64,000 nt of DNA from NCBI GenBank assembly GCA_020072565.1, contig JAIQGI010000013.1, positions 93,992-157,991 of the forward strand, given 5' to 3'. Positions 17,610 through 26,900 of this stretch are shown piece after piece. Below the pieces are notes generated by a model. The model was given only the letters and a program-made list of their open reading frames with translations, had not been told where the DNA came from and searched no databases. A program made the translations under genes and the position numbers. Each line of letters begins with the position of its first letter. The stretch's first letter is position 1. Origin of the DNA: Terriglobia bacterium (GTDB lineage Bacteria > Acidobacteriota > UBA6911).

Positions 17610-18881
17610 TTATCCGCGGTACGGTCTCTGAAGGAACTTCCTTGCCATATCCTGGGAATTATCAACATCCTTCATCTTGAGCACTGCCTGATACCGCTGG
17701 ACTGCTTCGGCTCGCTTTCCCTGGAGATCCAAAACCTGTCCCAACCGCAGTTGCGACAAGGCCTGTTCCCGCTCCGGGGTGTTCGAATTCGCAATGGATT
17801 TCCGCAGTTGATCTTCCGCAGCAGCCAAACGTCCCATCTTGAAGAGCTTGTTCCCCAGGGTGTAGCGAAAGGTCGCCAGGGGAAGCATGCTGTAGTTGGG
17901 CTTCCCTGTTTCCGCCTGGTGCACAACCTCGAGGTACTCGGAAACGGCTTGATCGGCCTGGCCGAGCTTTTCCTGGATCTGAGCAATGTTGATCTGAAAG
18001 ATGTAGTTTCGTGGAAAATCGCGATGCAGTTCCTGCGCGTCACGGAGCGCATCCTTGGGTTGCCCTTCATGCATGAGCAGAACCATCTCGAGGATTTTGG
18101 CATCGGTCCTTACATACTCGCCCTTGGTGACCGCGAGGTCGAAGGCTTTGAAACCTTCTTCCTTGGTGCCGCGATATCCGACGAGGGTTGCGAGCCATTT
18201 TATGTACCAGGGTATGCTGCCGACGATGTACTGGTACAAACCGACGGTCATGAAGGCGTCGTAATACTTGGGGTCGAGCTTGAGAACCTGGCGGTCATAA
18301 TCGTAGGCCTTGTTGCCAAAACTGAACGCCTTGCGCACGCTGTGGTCAATCGTAATGGAGAAGGATCCCAGGATGCCCTGGGCCGCCCCGAGAAAATAGA
18401 TCGCATCCGTGTTCTTGGGGTTCTTGCCCAGAATCCCTTGCGCCAGGCTGCGGCACTCATCGAGATAGTCGAAAAATGCCTTGCGTTGCTCCGGAGGCAT
18501 GACTTGGCTGGTTTCCTTAGTGAAAAAAGCCGGCGAGAGAAACAGGTCGAGGTCCAGGTCCTGCCGGCGAAACAGTTCTCTGAGCCAGGCAATGACGCCC
18601 AAGTAGAGCGGAGGCGCAGGATGCTGCGGATGTTGCTTTCGCAGTGTGAGAAAGATCCGCTCCGCCTGATCATAATCCAGGTTGTAGATGCAGTCGAAGC
18701 CCGGGCTGGCCTGGGCCATGAATTCAGGTTCCCGCAGGCTCTGGGCCGGGAGCGTCGACAGGAAGAAGCAGGCTACCAGGAAGCCAGCTACGAATTTGCG
18801 TCTGAACGGCACACGAAGCCCGGGGCGGAGCGGCAAGTTAGTTGAAAGGCGGCTGATATCTGGGTTCACGGGATTTCCCAC
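17610..18881 (-). CDS. Exported TPR-repeat protein
   Basis: 423 residues from a GTG at 18881; a GTG four codons later is an alternative start. After a ~28-residue basic leader, RKFVAGFLVACFFLSTLPAQS forms a signal sequence. The rest is helical, with TPR-like repeats (FDCIYNLDYDQAERIFLTLR near the N-terminus; NIAQIQEKLGQADQAVSEYL, GNKLFKMGRLAAAEDQLRK and LRLGQVLDLQGKRAEAVQRY near the C-terminus). Such proteins are usually periplasmic scaffolds. Related proteins with this length and order are common in Acidobacteria; no specific function is known. Divergent from the NifS-SelD fusion gene. Confidence 0.75.
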   Translation of the reverse strand: MGNPVNPDISRLSTNLPLRPGLRVPFRRKFVAGFLVACFFLSTLPAQSLREPEFMAQASPGFDCIYNLDYDQAERIFLTLRKQHPQHPAPPLYLGVIAWLRELFRRQDLDLDLFLSPAFFTKETSQVMPPEQRKAFFDYLDECRSLAQGILGKNPKNTDAIYFLGAAQGILGSFSITIDHSVRKAFSFGNKAYDYDRQVLKLDPKYYDAFMTVGLYQYIVGSIPWYIKWLATLVGYRGTKEEGFKAFDLAVTKGEYVRTDAKILEMVLLMHEGQPKDALRDAQELHRDFPRNYIFQINIAQIQEKLGQADQAVSEYLEVVHQAETGKPNYSMLPLATFRYTLGNKLFKMGRLAAAEDQLRKSIANSNTPEREQALSQLRLGQVLDLQGKRAEAVQRYQAVLKMKDVDNSQDMARKFLQRPYRG

Positions 18882-18934
18882 CTCGCAATTATAGATTCAA
18901 GCCTGCTATCATTCATATGAAATTGCGATCATGG

Positions 18935-18971
18935 CTCCCGGAATACTATACAATCCGGAATATTCCGGGAG
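18935..18971. promoter_or_regulatory. Perfect 11-bp inverted repeat with nested 14-bp palindrome upstream of nifS-selD fusion
   Basis: CTCCCGGAATA (18935-18945) is the exact reverse complement of TATTCCGGGAG (18961-18971). Inside it, CCGGAATATTCCGG (18955-18968) is a perfect palindrome, so the CCGGAATA element occurs three times. It sits 109 bases before the ATG at 19080 and 54 bases upstream of the divergent TPR gene. This looks like an operator for a dimeric regulator, or alternative hairpins in a leader. Confidence 0.5.
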
Positions 18972-19079
18972 AGAACGCAAGCTCATCCAAATCTGCAGCC
19001 ACAGGATGTGGCTTGGAAGCGACGCCCGCTGTGGAATTTTTCGTGTGGCTTGCGGCTCGCAGAAACGCAGGTGCAGTTT

Positions 19080-21341
19080 ATGAAACAAGACCGGCAAGCG
19101 GCCCGACCGGCCCAAGAGGATGGGATTCGCCAGCGGTCCCAGGCTCCGATTTATCTCGATTTCAACGCCACGACCCCAATCGCTCCCGAGGTGGCCGATG
19201 CGATGCTCCCCTATCTTTATGAGCATTTCGGCAATCCGTCGAGTGCCCACCCGTTGGGCGCGGCGGCCAAGCTGGCAGTGGAGCGCGCCCGCATTCAGGT
19301 TGCACGGCTGATTGGAGCCCATCCGGAGGAGATCCTCCTGACCAGTGGCGGTTCTGAGTCGAACAACACGACGATAAAGGGCGTGGCCGCCGCTCTGAAA
19401 TCTCGCGGGCGTCATATCATCACGTCCGCCGTCGAGCATCCCGCGGTGCTCGAACCGTGCCGCGCGCTCGAGGCCGATGGCTATCAGATCACCATCCTGC
19501 CTGTGGATAGTGCCGGGCGCGTCGATCCTGAGGATGTTGCCCGCGCCCTCACCCCTGAAACGATCCTCGTCACGATTATGCACGCGAATAATGAAGTGGG
19601 CACGATCCAGCCGATCGCGCGGATCGTGGATATTGCGCACCGGCAGGGCGCGCTGGTGCACACAGATGCCGCCCAGTCGGTCGGCAAGATACCCGTGCGC
19701 GTGGATGATCTTGGCATCGACTTCCTGACTATCGCCGGGCATAAGCTCTATGCCCCCAAGGGAGTCGGCGCGCTCTACATGCGTTCAGGGATCCGCCTGC
19801 CGCAGTTGATCCACGGAGCAGCCCACGAACTGGGCCGGCGTGCCGGCACCGAGAACGTGCTGGGCATCGTCGGGCTGGGCAAGGCATGCGAGCTTTGCGC
19901 CGAGCGTTTGGACGGCACCATGGCCCATTGCCGGGCAATGAGGGATCGCCTCTGGCACGGGTTGGAACAGGGCCTGGATTCGCTCCGCCGCAACGGTGAC
20001 CCGGACGAAGGGCTGCCGAACACCCTCAGCGTCAGTTTTCGAGGCATCGATGCCGCAACCCTGCTGGCTGAGATCGGTGATCGAGTGGCAGCCTCGGCGG
20101 GCGCGGCCTGTCACGCCCAGGGGGTAACGGTGTCCTCAGTGCTGGAGGCCATGAAAATCCCGTTGGAGTATGCCATGGGCACCGTGAGGTTCTCTGTGGG
20201 TCGCAGCACGACTGCGGAGGAGATCGACGCTGCCGTCGGCATCGTTGTGGCAGCTGCACGACGCCTGATGCGCAACGATAGCGCCCCGTCCGTCATCGAG
20301 AGTGGAGGGACGATCCGGTTGACGCGCTTCAGCCACGGTATGGGCTGCGCCTGCAAGCTGCGCCCAAAGGAACTCGAGCAAGTACTGCGCGCTTTGCCTG
20401 CGCCCGTGGATCCTGCCATTCTCGTAGGCACCGCCACCTCCGACGATGCTGCCGTGTACCGGCTCGGCGAGGACCTCGCCGTGGTCCAGACCGTCGACTT
20501 CTTCACGCCGATAGCGGATGATCCCCGCCTCTTCGGCGCCATCAGCGCCAGCAACTCGCTCAGCGACATCTACGCCATGGGCGCCCGGCCGCTGTTCGCG
20601 CTGAGTATTGTCGCATTCCCCACAAACCGGCTCCCCCTTGACGTCCTGCAGCAGATCCTGCGCGGCGCCGCAGACGCGGCACGCGAGGCAGGCATCGACA
20701 TCATCGGTGGCCACAGCATCGAGGATCCCGAACCAAAGTTCGGACTGGCGGTAACCGGCATCGTGCGGCCTGATCGCATTATCACAAACGCCGGAGCGCA
20801 TCCACGGGACGCGCTCGTGCTCACCAAGCCGCTCGGCACAGGAATCGTGGCCGCCGCCGCCCGGCGCGATGCCGCCGATCCCGGGCTGATCGACCTGGCC
20901 TTCAGGACGATGCGCTCGCTTAACCGCGCGGCAGCCGAAGTCATGGTCGAGGAAAAGGTACATGCCTGCACCGATGTGACCGGATTCGGGCTGCTCGGGC
21001 ATCTGAGGGAGATGTGTGCCGGCGCCGGTCTTGACGCCGAGTTGGATCTCCCGGCCGTGCCGCTGCTGGAGGGCGTTCGCGAACTCGCGGAGGCCGATAT
21101 CGCGCCCGGCGCCACCCTGGATAATCTTGAGCACTTTTCCCCTCATGTGAGCTGGGCCCGCGAGCGGTCGCGCGCCGACATGCTCATCCTTGCCGACGCA
21201 CAGACTTCCGGAGGTTTGTTGATTGCGGTCGCGCCCGAAAGAGCTGCCGCACTCGTGGAAGCTCTCCATGCACGCGGCGTGTCTGCCGCAGCCGTTATCG
21301 GCAGATTCCTCGGCCGTGGCGCCGGCCAGATTTGCATCTAA
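19080..21341 (+). CDS. selD: Cysteine desulfurase-selenophosphate synthetase fusion (NifS-SelD)
   Basis: 753 residues joining two enzymes. Residues about 20-400 are a class V PLP aminotransferase of the NifS/IscS type: SAVEHPAV (His), HTDAAQS, PLP-lysine K222 in IAGHKLYAPKG and the persulfide cysteine C344 in AGAACHAQ. Residues about 410-753 are SelD: the active-site C423 and K426 in GMGCACKL, SDDAAVYRLG, TVDFFTPI, SNSLSDIYAMG and DIIGGHSI. NifS-like enzymes can release selenide from selenocysteine and SelD turns it into selenophosphate with ATP, so the fusion could channel toxic selenide. Position 423 is Cys, not Sec. The ATG at 19080 is chosen because upstream residues are not conserved. 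No selA, selB or tRNA-Sec is visible nearby. Confidence 0.92.
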   Translation: MKQDRQAARPAQEDGIRQRSQAPIYLDFNATTPIAPEVADAMLPYLYEHFGNPSSAHPLGAAAKLAVERARIQVARLIGAHPEEILLTSGGSESNNTTIKGVAAALKSRGRHIITSAVEHPAVLEPCRALEADGYQITILPVDSAGRVDPEDVARALTPETILVTIMHANNEVGTIQPIARIVDIAHRQGALVHTDAAQSVGKIPVRVDDLGIDFLTIAGHKLYAPKGVGALYMRSGIRLPQLIHGAAHELGRRAGTENVLGIVGLGKACELCAERLDGTMAHCRAMRDRLWHGLEQGLDSLRRNGDPDEGLPNTLSVSFRGIDAATLLAEIGDRVAASAGAACHAQGVTVSSVLEAMKIPLEYAMGTVRFSVGRSTTAEEIDAAVGIVVAAARRLMRNDSAPSVIESGGTIRLTRFSHGMGCACKLRPKELEQVLRALPAPVDPAILVGTATSDDAAVYRLGEDLAVVQTVDFFTPIADDPRLFGAISASNSLSDIYAMGARPLFALSIVAFPTNRLPLDVLQQILRGAADAAREAGIDIIGGHSIEDPEPKFGLAVTGIVRPDRIITNAGAHPRDALVLTKPLGTGIVAAAARRDAADPGLIDLAFRTMRSLNRAAAEVMVEEKVHACTDVTGFGLLGHLREMCAGAGLDAELDLPAVPLLEGVRELAEADIAPGATLDNLEHFSPHVSWARERSRADMLILADAQTSGGLLIAVAPERAAALVEALHARGVSAAAVIGRFLGRGAGQICI

Positions 21342-21812
21342 CGCCGCCGGCCGGACACCGCTTGGCTGTGCCGCACCGCTGGATTTCACATCCAGTCCAT
21401 CCCAATGCCCACTGCACATTCGTCGCATGATGGTTCTGAGGTTCCGCCTCTGGAAAGCGCATCGCGGGGGCGATTGGATGTGATGCAAAAGTGGGCAAGC
21501 GGGCTGTCATTCCATGGCGCCTCTTTGCGGCGCGTGGCGGGCGGCGGGGCCCGATCGGCGGGCATATATGCTTCTTCGGTTTTGTGTGATGCGCGACACA
21601 CTGGGGCGGTACCGATCTCTGATAGAGTTCAGCCATTGTGATTGAGTGGGCTATTCAACGTCCTCAAAGACGAAATCGGGTGTAGCCCCCAGGAAACAAC
21701 AAACGCTGCTTGTGACCCGCTGTTTGGCAGCATAAGGCTGCTGACTTGCATACGCTGCGAGGAGCCTGTGTGCCACGGTCCAGGGTGCTGGCAGGAAAGG
21801 AAGCCCTGAACT
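21342..21812. other. Intergenic region before the cytochrome operon
   Basis: 471 bases without a convincing gene. A tRNA-like arm CTGGA-TTTCACA-TCCAG occurs at 21379-21395, but a full tRNA cannot be folded around it. The promoter of the cytochrome operon should lie in the right half. A purine-rich AAAGGAAG about 10 bases before 21813 acts as the ribosome-binding site of the first cytochrome. Confidence 0.5.
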
Positions 21813-23984
21813 GTGCCAGAATGCGGCACAACTGGAATCGTGTCTGCCGTTTTTAGATACAGCAGCATCGTGATCGCGATCATGCTCATGGCAAGCGTCC
21901 CGGCCGGCGCCCAGCTTTCTCCCGGTGTGCTGTCGCAGGCCCACAGCTCCCTCGACGGCGCGGCCCACTGCATCGACTGCCACGAAATAGGCCAGCGGTC
22001 TCTGGTGTTCAAATGCCTGGACTGCCACCGCGAAATCCGGCAGCGACTAGACGAGGGGCGAGGGCTGCACTCCACTCTGGTCGGCCAGGAGAGAAGCGGT
22101 CTGGCTTGCATCAAATGCCATTCCGAGCACAACGGCAGGAATTTTGGCGTGATTCACTGGGATCCCCCTCAGCGGAACTTCGATCATCGAAAAACCGGGT
22201 ACATCCTGGCAGAGCGGCATGCCGCTCTCCCGTGCCGGGACTGTCACCAATCCTCCCACATTCCTGCCCAGGCTGCTTCGGATATCCTGGTAAAGGATCG
22301 GAGCCGCACTCTACTTGGCCTGAGCCGGGAATGCACATCATGCCACCTCGACCAGCACCACGGCCAACTTTCCGCAAAGTGCAACACCTGCCACAATTTC
22401 TCCCGTTGGCGCGACGCCCTCAGCTTCGACCATCAAAAGTCCCGCTTTCCGCTCGAAGGGCCTCATGAGAAGGTCGAATGCCAGAAGTGCCACCAGCAAG
22501 TGGCCGACGTGAAACCTTATCTCAAGTACCAAGGCCTGGTGTTTGAAGATTGCACCCCCTGTCACAGCGATCCTCATCGGGGTGCGTTTCAAGCCACCTG
22601 CAAGACGTGCCATTCCCAGCCAAGCTGGAAGCCCGTTGTCGTTTCCAGCGTGTTCGACCACGCACGCACCAAATATCCGCTACAGGGAAAGCACGCCGCG
22701 CTGCCTTGCAAGTCTTGCCACAAGAAGAGCGATTTCAAACAACCAGTCGCCCATGACCGGTGCGCGGATTGCCACCGGCCGAGTCCGCATAAGGATCAGT
22801 TCGCCAACCGAGCTGACGGCGGCGAGTGCTCTGCGTGCCACAGGGTCGAAGGATTCAAACCGTCCACCTTCAACGCCGCGCAGCATCGCAAGAGCCGATA
22901 TCCGTTGGACGGCCGACACGCCGCGGTGCGTTGCGATCAGTGTCACAAGCCACAGGCCGCAGCAACGGTCTACCGGATCACGGACACCCGCTGCGCCGCT
23001 TGCCATACGGACACCCATGCCGGCCAGTTCTACCAACCTCCTTACGCCGGCCAGTGCGAGTCATGCCACACCGTCAAGGCGTTTTCTCCCTCCACATTCG
23101 CACTCGCGCGGCATCAGTCGACGCGATTTCCTCTCACCAACGCTCACGGAGCCGTTGTTTGCAGCGAGTGCCACAGGAAAGCGCAGGGTAAGGATGCCCT
23201 CCCGGCCAAGTATCATTTTGAAAACCGGGCCTGTTCAGCGTGCCATGCGGATATCCATCGGGGTCAGTTCTCGGAACGCATGGCGCAGCCTGGACCGGAT
23301 GGCGCAGCCGGGGACTGCGCAACCTGCCACAGCACTGCCACATGGCAGAAACTGCCGGATTTCAACCACAGTAAGACAGATTACGCGCTGGTGGGCGCGC
23401 ACGAACGGGTTCCTTGCGACCGATGCCACCAGCGCGGCGAACCGAAGCCCGACATAGACCGGGTCATTTTCAAGGCGACTCCAAGACAGTGTGCTGCCTG
23501 TCATGAGGATCGGCATGGGGGGCAGTTCGCTGCAGAGGGCTCCACCGAATGCTCTCGCTGCCACACGCCGCGGGCGTGGAAGCCATCCACCTTCAATCAC
23601 GACACCGGTTCAAGCTACGCGCTCAAGGGGGCGCACAGTTCGACGCCATGTGCGGGTTGCCACACCGCAACCACGTCAGCAGACGGCAAAAAGGTGATCT
23701 CCTACCGGGGCCTGCCGCACGCCTGTTCCGCATGTCATCGCAGCAAGGAACCCACAAATGCCCGTGATTCAGAAGCCGGGCCGCGCCGGCAGGGAGAGTC
23801 GGGATCGGAAATGCCATCCGGAGCCGCCACCGTTCTGCGCGGCGCCGGGGTAGCGACCCCGCCGGTCGTGCGCGGCTTCGAACGCGGCGCCGAGGGGCGA
23901 AATCCACTTCATGCCCTGCTGGCGTTTGACTACCCGTCTGGAAAACATGGAGTCTTAACAACACGAATGGGAGCGGCCCAGTGA
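21813..23984 (+). CDS. Exported multihaem cytochrome c with 23 CxxCH motifs
   Basis: 723 residues from a GTG start supported by AAAGGAAG upstream. A signal peptide (IVIAIMLMASVPAGA, about residues 19-34) directs it to the periplasm. I count 23 CxxCH haem-attachment motifs between residue ~53 and ~650, spaced irregularly in pairs, with recurrent FDH..T.YPL.G.HAA..C..CH modules that supply extra histidines for bis-His ligation. The ~70-residue C-terminal tail has no haem motif and is Gly/Arg-rich. The next gene overlaps its stop (GTGATG). Probable role: periplasmic electron carrier feeding the outer-membrane conduit encoded downstream. No catalytic haem motif such as CxxCK is seen. Confidence 0.92.
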   Translation: MPECGTTGIVSAVFRYSSIVIAIMLMASVPAGAQLSPGVLSQAHSSLDGAAHCIDCHEIGQRSLVFKCLDCHREIRQRLDEGRGLHSTLVGQERSGLACIKCHSEHNGRNFGVIHWDPPQRNFDHRKTGYILAERHAALPCRDCHQSSHIPAQAASDILVKDRSRTLLGLSRECTSCHLDQHHGQLSAKCNTCHNFSRWRDALSFDHQKSRFPLEGPHEKVECQKCHQQVADVKPYLKYQGLVFEDCTPCHSDPHRGAFQATCKTCHSQPSWKPVVVSSVFDHARTKYPLQGKHAALPCKSCHKKSDFKQPVAHDRCADCHRPSPHKDQFANRADGGECSACHRVEGFKPSTFNAAQHRKSRYPLDGRHAAVRCDQCHKPQAAATVYRITDTRCAACHTDTHAGQFYQPPYAGQCESCHTVKAFSPSTFALARHQSTRFPLTNAHGAVVCSECHRKAQGKDALPAKYHFENRACSACHADIHRGQFSERMAQPGPDGAAGDCATCHSTATWQKLPDFNHSKTDYALVGAHERVPCDRCHQRGEPKPDIDRVIFKATPRQCAACHEDRHGGQFAAEGSTECSRCHTPRAWKPSTFNHDTGSSYALKGAHSSTPCAGCHTATTSADGKKVISYRGLPHACSACHRSKEPTNARDSEAGPRRQGESGSEMPSGAATVLRGAGVATPPVVRGFERGAEGRNPLHALLAFDYPSGKHGVLTTRMGAAQ

Positions 23985-26900
23985 TGTCAAACGGCCATGG
24001 AGAAAAGAACTTTATCAGGATCGGGGGCCTGGGGATGTTGACGTCGCTAGTCCTGCTTTGGATTTGGTGCGGGACATCGCCGGGCGCAGCTCAGTCACCC
24101 CAGCGAGGACCGGCGCGCAGCCCGCATGGTCCCCTTCAGCTCGCTTGCGAAAACTGTCATACATCCACAAACTGGGCGCCCCTCCGCCCTGCTCCCGACT
24201 TCGATCACCAGCAGACTGGATATCCGTTGCGTGGTCTGCATCAGCGTGTGAACTGCCGCAACTGCCACACCACCCTGGTCTTCAAGGATGCCGGCGCAAA
24301 CTGTGCCGATTGTCACGCCGATATCCACATGCGCAGCCTTGGGACGGGATGCGAAACATGCCACTCGCCGCGCGGATGGCGCGTCCAGGTGCAAGCCGTT
24401 AAGGATCACCAGAACAGGTTTCCGCTCATGGGTGCGCACTCAGCTACCGAGTGCGAGTCCTGCCATCTCGGCGCTGCGGTCGGGCGTTATAAGGGCTTGG
24501 ACACCCAGTGCGACTCTTGCCACCTCAAGGATTATCAGTCCAACAAGACGTTTGATCATGTAGCCGCAAAGATTCCCACGACCTGCGAGAGCTGCCATCA
24601 GATGAACTCCTGGACCGGGGCGAGATTCGACCATAGCAGCGCCAGGTTCCCACTCACCGGAGCACATGCGACGGTGGCTTGTGAACTCTGCCACACGAAC
24701 AGGGATTACGCGAGCACATCTACGGCCTGTGCTTCATGCCATGTGGCTGACTTCAACAAGACGAGCAATCCGAATCACAATGCCGCCGGTTTCCCACAGG
24801 ATTGCGCCGCATGTCACGTGACCGCCGAGTGGAAGGGCGCCAAATACGACCATAACATGACCAGATTCCCACTCACTGGAGGGCATGCGGCGGCGGAGTG
24901 CCGCGCCTGCCACGCTAACGGCAACTATGCGAACACCTCCACGGCCTGCGCCTCGTGCCATATGACGGACTTCAATGGCACGAACAATCCCAATCATGTC
25001 GCGGCCGGTTTCAGTCAGGATTGCTCCCTCTGTCACACATTCGCCCAGTGGACAGGCGCTAAGTTCGACCACAACACAACCAAATTCCCCCTTACTGGAG
25101 GGCACGTGTCTCTGGGGTGCTCGACTTGCCACACCACCGGCAGCTACGCTAGCACTTCCACAGCCTGCGCCTCATGCCACAGGGCGGATTTCAATAGCAC
25201 GAGCAATCCCAATCACACCGCCGCCGGCTTCAGTCAGGATTGCACAAGCTGTCATGTGACCGCCCAGTGGAAGGGCGCTAAATTCGACCATAACACAACC
25301 AAATTCCCCCTCACAGGAGGGCATGTCCTGGCCGACTGCTCGCGATGCCACACCAGCGCCAATTATGCGACTACGTCCACGGTTTGCGCTTCCTGTCACA
25401 TGACCGACTATAACAACACTAGCAACCCCAACCACACGGCTGCCGGATTCGTGCAGGATTGCACGATGTGTCACACGACTGTTCAATGGAAGGGCGGCAA
25501 GTTCGACCACAACGCCACCAGGTTTTCACTGACGGGCGCGCACGTTTCAGTCACATGTCAGACCTGCCATACCACACCGAATTATGCGAGCACCTCCACT
25601 GCCTGCGCTTCGTGCCACTTGGCGGACTTTAACAAGACAACCAATCCCAACCATACCACCGCCGGATTCCCGCAGGATTGCACGGCCTGTCACACGACTG
25701 TCCAGTGGCTGGGGGCCACGTTCAACCACGGCAACACCAAGTTCCCCCTCACCGGCGCCCACGTTCCGGTCGCATGCCAGACCTGTCATACCACGCCGAA
25801 TTATGCGAGCATGTCCACTGCCTGCGCTTCGTGCCACCTCGCGGACTTCAACAAGACAGCCAATCCCAACCACACCGCGGCCGGATTCCCGCAGGATTGC
25901 ACCGTCTGTCACACGACCGTCCAGTGGCTGGGGGCCACGTTCAACCACGGCGACACCAAGTTCCCTCTCACCGGCGCCCACGTTCCGGTCGCATGCCAGA
26001 CCTGTCATACCACGCCGAATTACGCGAGCACGTCCACTGCCTGCGCTTCGTGCCACCTCGCGGACTTCAACAAGACAGCCAATCCCAACCACACCGCGGC
26101 CGGATTCCCGCAGGATTGCACGGCCTGTCACACGACCGTCCAGTGGCTGGGGGCCACGTTCAACCACGGCAACACCAAGTTCCCCCTCACCGGCGCCCAC
26201 GTTCCGGTCGCATGCCAGACCTGTCATACCACGCCGAATTACGCGAGCACGTCCACTGCCTGCGCTTCGTGCCACCTGACGAACTTTAACAGTACGACCA
26301 ATCCCAACCACGTCCTGGCAGGCTTTGGTCAGGATTGTTCCCCTTGCCATACAACCGTCCAGTGGACAGGAGCTACGTTCAACCACGGCAACACCAAGTT
26401 CCCCCTCACCGGCACACATGTTACGGTCACATGCCAGACCTGCCATACCAGCGGCAGCTATGCGAGCACTCCCACTACCTGTGTTTCTTGTCATCTGACT
26501 GACTTCAACGGTGCGAACAGTCCTAATCACACTACAGCCGGCTTTCCACAGGATTGCTCGACCTGTCATACTACCGTCCAGTGGATGGGAGCCGTATTCG
26601 ATCACAGCAAGACCGGCTTCGTTCTCACAGGGGTTCATCTACAAACAGCCTGCGCACTTTGTCATCCAAATGGCCGATTTGTCGGAACTCCCACAACTTG
26701 CTCCTCCTGTCATCTGGCCGACTTCCAAGGGACAAACAATCCCAATCATACAGCGGCTGGATTCCCGCAGGACTGCTCGCTGTGCCATTCCGCAGCCGGC
26801 TGGCCGGGAGCCCAATACACTCACCCGAGCGCCAAGTTCACACTCACGGGGTTTCATATCACTCTGAACTGCAGCGCTTGTCATGCAAACGGCCAATATG

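Noticed and set aside
17751..18845. A 364-codon plus-strand frame opposite the TPR gene.
   Set aside because: The TPR repeats and the signal peptide on the minus strand are clear; the other frame is a shadow.
21379..21395. A tRNA-Sec-like anticodon arm (CTGGA-TTTCACA-TCCAG, anticodon TCA) just after the selD fusion.
   Set aside because: The stem and anticodon match selC well, but no 6-bp D-stem, no T-arm with a GTTCGA-type loop and no acceptor stem can be formed around it on this strand; the other strand lacks U33.
25584..26279. Open frames in the other plus-strand frames across the cytochrome repeats.
   Set aside because: They are repeat shadows with low-complexity Pro/Arg/Ser translations.
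25547..26638. A long open frame of 363 codons on the minus strand inside the giant cytochrome gene.
   Set aside because: It results from the periodic, GC-rich repeats and has no independent start signal or family; the plus-strand CxxCH gene is certain.
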